Shown here piece by piece: positions 61,501-64,000 of a stretch of 64,000 nt of DNA. Both the position numbers and the translations under genes were made by a program. The stretch is from Icerya purchasi. Lineage: Eukaryota; Arthropoda; Insecta; Hemiptera; Monophlebidae. The notes below the pieces were generated by a model, which worked only from the letters and a program-made list of their open reading frames with translations, had not been told where the DNA came from and ran no database searches. The stretch is from assembly GCA_039619475.1 (NCBI GenBank), contig CM077116.1, positions 35,847,183 through 35,911,182 on the forward strand, written 5' to 3'. Within the stretch, counting starts at the first letter, position 1. Every line of letters begins with the position of its first letter.

Positions 61501-63227
61501 GCATAAAATTATATTTAACCGGCGGAGTTCAATTAACATCGCAGATGATGTTTAACTTCCTTTTTTTTTTTTTTTGTTTTTTGGCTTATACGCAAAACAA
61601 CTTATCAGCCATATGTTTAAGTTTCTAAATTATAATATTCTCGTTGGCTTCGGAATAAATTTGCGCCAAGTTTTGTTTGCATCAAGAAGTAGTATATTGA
61701 TTAACAATGGTCATAATAGAAACCTAATGCATCACTCCGATCTAAACAGGATATTTTGAATATTAAAAAAAAAAAAAAAAAAAAAATACTCACTTTTATA
61801 TACTGCAAATTGGAGTAAGGCGGGGCAATACAAAAGTACACTACGTCACTACTGTCAATATTAACACTGCCAGAATTCGCTACATAAATAACTTTTAAAA
61901 ACACTATAGAAACCGATTAAATTTCAATAATTTGTGTCTAAAAACCGATATGTTGCGCAGTGCTCTGCTCCGTATTCGAGATTAATTCAAATAAGAAATT
62001 TCTGTGGCACATTTTATTTTTTATACTTTTAATTACTTTTGTATGAAAAATAAATTTTCGAATGACTCATCTTGTCAAAATTATCCCTTTTAACACACAT
62101 TTCGACCAAATCGGAAGAAGAAAAAAATTGAACCCCGTAAATTAGCAATTAACATTTGTCGCGTAATATATTTTACGTAATCCTAGAATGAACTAACGAA
62201 TACCAAATTAGATCGTTACTTTTTAAACCGTACAATGCGCGTACGCGTTAAAACAATATCCTTCAAAAGTTCCCTCCAATTGACGGAAATTAAATTTTCT
62301 TAATAAGAGTGTAAAATACATTATTTTATTTAATGGCTAATTTTTACGCATTCAATATTTAATTATACCTTTTTGTCGTATTTTTCGCCTACAGTATTTT
62401 TTAAATATTCCAATTCACTTCTAGTAATTCTTGGATCGTTCTTTGGATCATTTCTTCCTTCTCTAATCCATAGCATTACCCAAATGAGACCTAAAATTCC
62501 TGCAATAAATATAATATTTATGATAAATAATAATTAAAATTTACATACTTGTAATTAGCGTGTTCTAGTTGAAAAAAGTGAATATAGTTAACATGCGATT
62601 TCTTTAAAAAAAAATAACTGCATCAATATCGAAAAAAAATTTTTCATTTATTTAAATCTAAAATTACTTAGTGGACAAACGTTTATCGGCAGATTTGTGT
62701 ACCAGGTAAGTAAAATATCGTCCGCCAGCCAAAACAGTGAGCTAGTACACCGTACACCGCCAAGCAAATAGCAGTTGCAAAATACGGCCCAGTAAGAGCT
62801 ATTGAAAGTAACGTAGACCTTTCTTCCGACGGTGCCCAACGGGAAAAAATAGTATATGCGCATGGATACGATCCTCCCTATAATAAAATCATATAAAAGA
62901 AAAAAACGGATTACCCTTAATTTTATAACACTATTAAACATGGCCGGTTAATATTAAAAAGAAAAAGAAAAAGAAAAAAAATAACGTAAATACCTCAAAA
63001 ATTCCAACTATAGCTCTGAAGATAACTACAGCATAGATTCCTTGTGTAGCTACCAACGGTAGTAAAAGAGTAGATATTGAAGTGCACGTAATAACGACGG
63101 TAAGCATAGTTGCACCACCGAATCTTCTGCTAAGCCATCCTGCTGGGAGTTCCGACACTACGTACCCGCCGTAGAATGAGCTTAACAGGTAGCCCTTTTC
63201 TGCTGCTCCCCAGTCGAATTCTTGTAC
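24744..63227 (-). CDS. SLC17-type major facilitator transporter (sialin / phosphate cotransporter family), 5'-incomplete
   Basis: Eight exons join in phase on the minus strand: 63227-62994, 62877-62703, 62499-62369, 59801-59681, 49815-49682, 39848-39706, 36751-36631 and 24908-24744 (TAA). They give 407 residues covering membrane segments 2-12 of a 12-segment major facilitator protein. Family signatures are SSFYGGYVVSELPAGWLSRR (segment 2), FRAIVGIFE with Arg 71 (segment 4), GGSYPCAYTIFSRWAPSEER, WGYTSMFTELPTVL (segment 7), and FLDIAPAYAGVLMGIANT (segment 11). SLC17 proteins move organic anions across plasma, lysosomal or vesicle membranes, often driven by protons, sodium or potential; the substrate cannot be read from sequence. 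The N-terminus with segment 1 lies past the right edge. Introns of about 2.6, 9.9, 9.8, 3.0 and 11.7 kb are packed with transposons, yet every splice site and phase is intact, so I infer a working gene. Confidence 0.9.
26192..26380 (-). other. Unrecognised 62-codon open frame inside a transporter intron
   Basis: The frame ends TEEPEI-stop (26192-26194) and has mixed, protein-like composition (HRLSKNILELEKIVPFNDLK). A possible acceptor (TATGCAG) precedes it. Its phase does not fit the transporter exon upstream, so it is not an alternative last exon by simple splicing. It could be a fragment of a retrocopy or a chance frame. No family recognised. Confidence 0.2.
26982..31105 (+). mobile_element. 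Composite satellite-bearing element, copy B (4.1 kb)
   Basis: It begins with the palindrome TAGGATTCCGTATACATATA...TACGGAATCCTTATAAGATGG (26982-27025). It ends with ATACGGAATCCTCAGCGCAT, the hairpin GCATGA-AACC-TCATGC and CTTGACTGAACTTGTTT. Behind the palindrome is a conserved head (AAATATCAAATAAAAATCAA, CACGAACGGCTTGACTTATA). About eight tandem units of ~285 bp follow, then one unit in inverted orientation (about 29585-29720), then 1.3 kb of less repetitive DNA. No transposase or helicase frame was seen, so it would be non-autonomous. Terminal hairpin plus internal minisatellite recalls DINE-1/Helitron-like elements, but that assignment is inference. Confidence 0.6.
27350..29560 (+). repeat. 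Tandem array, about eight units of ~285 bp
   Basis: Each unit contains, in order, a GGCGCCGAAAGCTC-like block, an A/T run, GATATATC with GAAAGATCGC, TCGGGAACGAAACC, a TTTCAAAGTT block, a C-rich tract before TAGCGCCGCGAATATTA, and CGTATATTTCTCTAGTTTGG. The C-rich tract recurs near 27378, 27667, 27956, 28236, 28523, 28807, 29090 and 29363, spacings of 273-289 bp. Units near the middle are most alike; later units have diverged. Shared with copies A and C. Confidence 0.85.
31106..31290. repeat. Short direct repeat pair next to copy B
   Basis: TTTTGGTTACAATCGGTTG at about 31107 recurs at about 31253 with the following GCCAAAA and GGCAC/GGTAC context, 146 bp apart. It abuts the hairpin end of copy B and could belong to an adjoining element. 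Confidence 0.5.
31454..31740 (+). repeat. tRNA-derived SINE, copy 1 (most complete)
   Basis: The head is tRNA-like: an A-box-like TAGCCTAGTTGCTAGTGCG and a B box GGGTTCAATCTC (31508-31519), followed by the GGGCGAC end of the tRNA part. The body contains CACGTGAAAGGCAATGGCAA and GACTGCACTTGTATATCG, and runs to CAGTTCCGAATGTAGTCTTG. The same head and body occur on the minus strand at 44195-44470 and 38872-39062. SINEs are transcribed by RNA polymerase III from the internal boxes and copied by LINE enzymes. The 3' end abuts a mariner remnant. Confidence 0.8.
31745..32328 (+). pseudogene. mariner transposon deletion derivative
   Basis: N-terminal and C-terminal parts of a mariner transposase are present without the catalytic middle. 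The N-terminal part has PIEIHR, QIVEVYSP and MMSVQHVCKWCREFRGGG (31840-31960, in shifting frames), matching the helix-turn-helix region. The C-terminal part has LQNLAASFYGEG, KLISRLDKCLNLKG and a stop (about 32095-32235), the hallmark mariner end. The right terminal repeat is probably CTTACTTTTTGAACGCCCCT near 32308-32328. No left repeat is visible, so the 5' end was lost, perhaps where the SINE now joins. Not active. Confidence 0.8.
32517..32590. repeat. (TA)n / TATACATA microsatellite
   Basis: Alternating TATACATA blocks merge into pure TA over about 74 bp. Confidence 0.9.
33780..36130. other. Less AT-rich island, probably decayed transposon, family unknown
   Basis: Base composition changes visibly here: CG dinucleotides and GC-richer words (GACGACTAGAT, CACGCGGCCGACAG) are frequent, unlike the flanking intron. 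The minus frame 34341-33982 (HSSSNLVLKAKCHKLDLINP, then APRIRVVDERIITIRDR) is protein-like but not recognised. GTTACGGGAAGCCA occurs near 34530, with a related GTTAC/ACGGGAAGCC form near 34575. These could belong to an LTR retrotransposon. No paired LTRs, primer-binding site or transposase core was identified. Confidence 0.35.
36631..36751 (-). CDS. SLC17-type gene, seventh exon in window
   Basis: The exon is 121 bp, phase 2 in and phase 0 out. It encodes ANFLDIAPAYAGVLMGIANT and segment 11 (IGILISLFSPIVTGHIVTNK). The DIAP.YAG.LMGI.NT block is the most diagnostic stretch of the gene. The acceptor follows a strong pyrimidine tract. Confidence 0.93.
38110..38455 (-). repeat. Interspersed 300-bp repeat, copy 3 of 3 (reverse)
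   Basis: It is the reverse-orientation match to 10500-10797 and 15078-15376. It starts at a GGCCGCCCAACCGGGAAAAC end, passes GAAAAATGAATGCATTTTTT and TTTTGTACAATTCTAGTAAT, and ends at GAGTCGCCACCA. It carries a few small insertions relative to the other copies. Confidence 0.6.
38872..39062 (-). repeat. tRNA-derived SINE, copy 3 (shortened)
   Basis: On the minus strand the head reads GGCCTAGTGGCTAGAGCGCT and the B box GGGTTCGATACC. The body is shorter than in copy 1: the CACGTG-GGCAATGGCAAACC part is missing, while the TCAGTTCCGAATGTAGTCGT end is kept. This suggests an internal deletion or a subfamily. Confidence 0.65.
39706..39848 (-). CDS. SLC17-type gene, sixth exon in window
   Basis: The exon is 143 bp, phase 0 in and phase 2 out. 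It encodes VRKIFNSICYFGQAVCMILV (segment 9) and TIITLCLWTCFACFVMGGYF (segment 10). Acceptor TTTCAG and donor GTAAGC are good. Confidence 0.9.
40631..40656. repeat. (GA)n microsatellite
   Basis: About 12 GA dinucleotides within the long-inverted-repeat element. Confidence 0.85.
40838..41451. mobile_element. hAT-type MITE, 614 bp, with perfect 8-bp target duplication
   Basis: GTGTTGAC is found on both sides (40830-40837 and 41452-41459). The ends are TAGGCATGGGTCA and, read inward on the minus strand, TAGAGATGTGCAAA, which match in a TAGnnATGnG pattern typical of hAT ends. The interior repeats CGGACACAG and GATATATC-CCGA words in both orientations and is GC-richer than the surroundings. No coding capacity. 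The perfect duplication shows a rather recent insertion into the older element around it. Confidence 0.85.
42350..42980 (+). other. LTR-like sequence, tentative
   Basis: The segment starts TGTTCACTGCGCTTTACG, has a TATA-box-like ATTATATAAGCGACG (about 42400), an AATAAA-like signal (AAATAAATTATC, about 42948) and ends ATATCGTAACA. This resembles a solo LTR (TG...CA with promoter and poly(A) signal). Flanks do not show a matching 5-bp duplication and no second LTR is present, so the call is weak. Confidence 0.25.
43682..43906 (-). pseudogene. Unrecognised 74-codon frame with three in-frame stops
   Basis: Read from ATG 43906 on the minus strand, a single frame runs 75 codons to a TAA at 43682-43684. 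Segments are MDKKSNKGSVVHPDRQK, SNI, TVRRDAIRIERSEI and ASNASKKAKTARLVERTSVN, ending PLYEAGIAN. They are separated by TAA, TGA and TGA. The frame is otherwise uninterrupted and lysine/arginine-rich. The stops are each one C-to-T change from CAA or CGA, as expected from decay. It is probably the short ORF of a mobile element or a small retrocopy. Downstream sequence to about 43300 (TTGAAATGATATCTCAAG...) looks like the 3' part of the same repeat. Family not recognised. Confidence 0.4.
44195..44470 (-). repeat. tRNA-derived SINE, copy 2 (reverse)
   Basis: The minus-strand head has ATCCTAGTTGCTAGAGCG and the B box GGGTTCGATCCC, then GGGCGACGACAG. The body has CGTGGAAGGCAATGGCAAAC and GTGCGTACACTCG-type sequence, as in copy 1. 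It keeps both central parts, so it defines the full SINE length of about 280 bp together with copy 1. Confidence 0.8.
44794..45956 (+). pseudogene. LINE ORF1 (gag-like, zinc knuckle), broken
   Basis: From ATG 44794 (MAVTPPDTVIDLSTPQRQLP) the frame passes ISYAKTASVFNFPSKEQTIV, IGEIVEPRNLKYVSRMSRDR, RIIISNVCPSIPHYIIKEIL and a CFVCNEKGHI...SKNCPN knuckle (about 45507-45553). It then has a Lys/Asp/Asn-rich tail to TAA at about 45954. At least two frame changes occur: one at about 45425-45440 after KYGAG, and one within the knuckle, where GHI and SKNCPN are in different frames. There are also in-frame stops near 44978 and 45104. ORF1 proteins of this clade bind element RNA. Confidence 0.75.
46000..49010 (+). 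pseudogene. LINE ORF2 (endonuclease + reverse transcriptase), broken
   Basis: The apurinic-type endonuclease end is seen at 46430-46830 (ILFASFFSPNES, then LLGDFNVRSTLYEN, then SRVIDLIIVH). Reverse-transcriptase blocks follow: KLNNRKGNGHDQISNKMIK (about 47440), NKPGKNLTNPKSYKPITLLS (about 47606), NSGVPQGSILVPVLFNIVMS (about 47987), the catalytic SYADDIMLVSRIN (about 48075), and NEIKYLGIIIDTNLNFGKHI (about 48312). A C-terminal CKDCEEKLDDSFHSIFES lies near 48940. The YADD motif is intact, but stops and frame changes between blocks rule out activity. Confidence 0.85.
49191..49681. other. AT-rich intron part, nothing recognised
   Basis: It holds poly-A runs and a C-rich word (CTCCCCCC, 49245-49255) but no gene or bounded repeat. 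Confidence 0.4.
49682..49815 (-). CDS. SLC17-type gene, fifth exon in window
   Basis: The exon is 134 bp, phase 1 in and phase 0 out. It encodes DLYHFNEKDAGMLLSIPYMI and segment 8 (YAMGAPIAGMFADYL), then RIRKGVTTTR before segment 9. It is isolated between two introns of nearly 10 kb. Confidence 0.9.
50692..50704. repeat. Poly-G run of 13
   Basis: Thirteen consecutive G in an AT-rich intron, close to a poly-T run at about 50730-50742. Length may be uncertain in the assembly. Confidence 0.8.
50932..52448 (+). repeat. TA-bounded interspersed repeat, copy T1
   Basis: A unit of about 1.45 kb lies between TA microsatellites (50932-50958 and 52406-52448). It starts TTCTTCTGTGCGTGTGTTTG, contains AAACGGCTGGACCGATTTTG, and ends CACGGGCAAAGCCGTGGGAC then ACAGCTAGTA. 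Such starts and ends mark families of non-autonomous repeats widespread in insects that use TA-rich targets. Parts recur at 52480-52680, 56362-57250 and 58370-58460. The superfamily is not certain (Helitron-like and LINE-tail derivations are both possible). No long open frame. Confidence 0.55.
52406..52448. repeat. (TA)n microsatellite
   Basis: About 21 TA units directly after the ACAGCTAGTA end of the preceding repeat. Confidence 0.9.
52702..54180 (+). mobile_element. Composite satellite-bearing element, copy C
   Basis: It has the same palindromic start (TAGGATTCCGTACACATATA, 52702) and the same AAATATCAAATAAAAATCAA and CACGAACGGCTTGACTTATA head as copy B. About one and a half internal units follow (53220-53690). 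The end is ATACGGAATCCTCAGCGCTT, GAAACATCATGCTTGACTAA and ACTTGTT. A pogo-like MITE (53736-54094) has inserted just before the end. The hairpin has one mismatch here (GCTTGA / TCATGC). Confidence 0.65.
53736..54094. mobile_element. pogo/Tigger-like MITE, 359 bp
   Basis: The ends CAGTGAAGTACCGATTATCC (53736) and its exact reverse complement at 54075-54094 are flanked by TA on each side (53734-53735 and 54095-54096), the target duplication of Tc1/mariner/pogo elements. GATTATCCGA ends are typical of the Tigger branch. Sub-terminal parts repeat the TTATCCGAAA word. No coding capacity. It is nested in copy C of the composite element, so it is younger. Confidence 0.88.
54549..54809 (+). other. Unrecognised 86-codon open frame
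   Basis: ATG 54549 starts a frame of 86 codons (MDVVEKKNLITISSMADINQ, then FTETLRSQLPTKWNSSESKI, ending NKKVFEVRQ) with stop at 54807-54809. Composition is balanced and looks like a small helical protein, unlike the low-complexity frames elsewhere. It lies in a transporter intron on the opposite strand, between copy C and a hAT remnant. There is no visible intron or clear poly(A) signal. It could be a retrocopy fragment, part of a mobile element or a small gene. No family recognised. Confidence 0.3.
55205..56359 (+). mobile_element. hAT element with internal deletion, 1.16 kb
   Basis: The ends are TAGGGTTCGGATTTTGCATA (55205) and, inward on the minus strand, TAGGGTTCGGAATTATATGC (56359), a good imperfect inverted repeat. 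The interior keeps only the last part of a hAT transposase (55995-56198). The flanking 8-mers do not match, so the target duplication has decayed or the border is off by a few bases. Length is about a third of a full hAT. Confidence 0.7.
55959..56198 (+). pseudogene. hAT transposase C-terminal dimerisation fragment
   Basis: The frame ends FKYLSVVSCDVERPFSAIKD, then DNFRIENFEKILIAKCNNF-stop. This matches the hAT dimerisation block (kyap..S.dvERsFS.yk..l...r..f..eNle..lii.cn). The frame before about 55995 is not recognised. No upstream catalytic region is readable. It belongs to the surrounding 55205-56359 element. Confidence 0.75.
56362..57310 (+). repeat. Partial copies of the T1 repeat family
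   Basis: Blocks seen in T1 and at 52270-52680 recur here in similar order: ATGTTTCCCAAAGTGAGAAA, a GATGAAAGCAATATG-like block, TAATAAGTATTTC, and GGAAGCAGCTTTGTAACGTA (56360-56700). A second, more diverged round follows at 56810-57250, ending AAAGCTGCGCGAAACAGCTA (about 57065). No coding frame. Confidence 0.5.
57311..58320. other. Intron part, nothing recognised
   Basis: It is AT-rich up to 57800. A less AT-rich block at 57840-58260 (GATGATATCGCGTTTATTTA, TATCAACGGAATTTTGGAGC) may be a transposon fragment, but I see no protein match or ends. Confidence 0.3.
58325..58501. repeat. TA and CA microsatellites around a T1-type tail
   Basis: (TA)n at 58325-58365 is followed by a T1-like tail (AAATTCCAGATAAAACAAT, CGGACGAAACCGTGGGTAAC, AGCTAGTTTATATATA). 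Then comes (TA)n at 58461-58477 and (CA)n at 58477-58501. A copy of the T1 3' end has apparently been placed within TA repeats. Confidence 0.7.
58641..59420 (+). repeat. Degenerate tandem repeat, three units
   Basis: TTGATTTTCGC/ACATTTTTCAAAATTTGG occurs near 58702, 58926 and 59260, each followed by a CCCTTT/GACT block, an ATTTTAAAATTTTG block and TTTTTCCTAT or similar. Phrases such as GCTGTGGGATTTTT and CAACTCAAACATAGCCGGCT recur between them. Unit length is uneven (about 225-335 bp). It starts next to a TA run and ACTAGGGGATTGGTCTCGTT, which resembles the CGGGCAAC...CTAGTA end of other TA-bounded repeats in reverse. Confidence 0.55.
59681..59801 (-). CDS. SLC17-type gene, fourth exon in window
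   Basis: The exon is 121 bp, phase 0 in and phase 1 out. It encodes IIYPWKKMLTSLPVWSIIVA and segment 7 with GECWGYTSMFTELPTVLN. The PWK..LTS.PVW and WG...TELPT patterns are strong SLC17 markers. The donor GTGAGT is consensus. Confidence 0.92.
59802..62368 (-). other. 2.6-kb transporter intron, no bounded element seen
   Basis: It contains poly-T and poly-A runs (for example 61561-61576, 61767-61786) and short TA runs. A TTTGCAG preceding TATATAAAAG (about 61798-61810) could mimic a splice site, but the exon phases on both sides join correctly without it. Confidence 0.5.
62369..62499 (-). CDS. SLC17-type gene, third exon in window
   Basis: The exon is 131 bp, phase 1 in and phase 0 out. It finishes segment 6 (ILGLIWVMLWI) and encodes the charged cytoplasmic loop REGRNDPKNDPRITRSELEY up to KYDKK. 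The loop is of normal length for the family. Confidence 0.88.
62703..62877 (-). CDS. SLC17-type gene, second exon in window
   Basis: The exon is 175 bp, phase 0 in and phase 1 out. It encodes GGSYPCAYTIFSRWAPSEER, the loop after segment 4 with the family P.ERS pattern. Segment 5 (LLSIALTGPYFATAICLAVY) and the start of segment 6 (FGWRTIFYLP) follow. Confidence 0.9.
62994..63227 (-). CDS. SLC17-type gene, first exon in window
   Basis: The exon is 234 bp, phase 0 at both ends, 78 codons. It encodes VQEFDWGAAEKGYLLSSFYG, then the segment 2-3 turn PAGWLSRRFGG, segment 3 and segment 4 with the conserved Arg of FRAIVG. The acceptor (TGAAAG) has a weak pyrimidine tract. The donor is GAG/GTATTT. At least one upstream exon is needed for the start codon and segment 1. 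Confidence 0.88.
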
Positions 63228-63240
63228 CTTTCATTTTAAA

Positions 63241-64000
63241 TAAAATACAAATTCTAAGTAAAATTTTGCATATTCCATCTGAAAGCTCATTCGATGAAAT
63301 AATTATAAAAGGGCTTTAATAATTCTACCGAACCAGTCCCGCAATTAACTCCAGACAATTAAGTTTACATGTAAAAAATCTGCTAAATTTAACTGCATAG
63401 ATGTATATAGTGAATCACGCTATTATTAACAGGAATTAATTTGATACACAGACCAAAAAAAAAAAAAATACAGTAGGGAGCCGCGATGAAACTAAAAGAA
63501 AAAATATGCAATTATATTGTTGTAGTTTAATTTAAGTAACTTATCAACGCGAGGAGCAAGAAACACATATTTATATCAAACACTTGAAAGAGAAAAAGAA
63601 TATGTTTTAAAGAAATTACCCGATCTTTTAAATAACTTTCTCACGACGTACGCTTATTACAGGATTTTATAATATTTTATCTGCTTTTTATCCTTTTGAG
63701 CAGAACAAACATTGTTACTTGCTTTCACCTCGAGCCGGGTACAATGCTGATATTAGCTTACACAATTTTTGACGTGAAACGTCTTGAAAATTGCTCGTAA
63801 AACGAAATCATGAAACGAAGTCGCGCAACGCAACGCAACGACTATTATTTTTCACCGCATATATTTATATGTATTTATGTATATTTATATATATTATTAA
63901 TTACAACGTAATTTCGAAAAAATGTCCCAATTTTATGTAACGTTTGTTATATTTTGTAGGATTTTTGTTATTGTTATTTAAAAAATGTCACAATTTTATG
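63241..64000. other. 5'-ward intron of the transporter, no exon seen
   Basis: The missing N-terminal exon or exons (start codon and membrane segment 1) are not recognisable here, so they lie beyond the window. CAACG repeats four times near 63826-63841. Confidence 0.45.

Noticed and set aside
61795..61912. Candidate small exon preceded by TTTGCAG in the 2.6-kb transporter intron
   Set aside because: Neighbouring exons join in phase 0 without it, and the residues show no SLC17 pattern.
1..64000. Bacterial, viral or CRISPR-type defence system
   Set aside because: No spaced short direct repeats, no operon-like gene packing and no viral genes; all genes are intron-containing or eukaryotic in type.

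Overview
The window is eukaryotic nuclear DNA from an arthropod, most probably an insect. It is strongly AT-rich, its genes are split by GT-AG introns, and it is dense in insect-type transposons (mariner, hAT, pogo, a Jockey-clade LINE, a tRNA-derived SINE). A hemipteran is a plausible guess, but nothing here proves the order.

Four protein-coding genes can be supported. (1) On + at 2-3310 lie the last five exons of an unrecognised gene whose reading frame shifts by one base inside exon 4. (2) On - at 17753-17046 is a complete three-exon ribosomal protein S19 gene. (3) On + at 19164-20270 is an uninterrupted ZCCHC8-like gene (CCHC knuckle, PSP domain, Mtr4-binding-type C-terminus), divergent from RpS19. 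(4) On - from 63227 to 24744 are the last eight exons of an SLC17-type (sialin / phosphate cotransporter / VGLUT family) membrane transporter. Only 1,224 coding bases are spread over 38.5 kb, and its 5' exons lie beyond the right edge.

Most of the rest is mobile DNA. Region 4.7-8.2 kb is one 3.5-kb hAT element with a 7/8 target duplication, a readable transposase C-terminus, a nested mariner fragment and a nested hAT MITE. Region 12.2-13.4 kb is one copy of a composite element whose other copies lie at 27.0-31.1 kb and 52.7-54.2 kb. This family has a palindromic end, a conserved hairpin end and internal units of about 285 bp; one copy carries about eight tandem units. Region 21-23 kb holds hairpins and duplications. 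The transporter introns hold SINEs, a mariner deletion derivative, a long-inverted-repeat element with a nested hAT MITE (perfect 8-bp target duplication), a decayed 4.4-kb Jockey-type LINE, a pogo-like MITE, a second hAT remnant and TA-bounded repeats.

The genes are unrelated housekeeping or transport functions and show no sign of acting together. No CRISPR array, operon or bacterial-type system is present. The most unusual item is the satellite-carrying composite element family. Smaller open questions are the frameshifted gene at the left edge and several short unrecognised ORFs.
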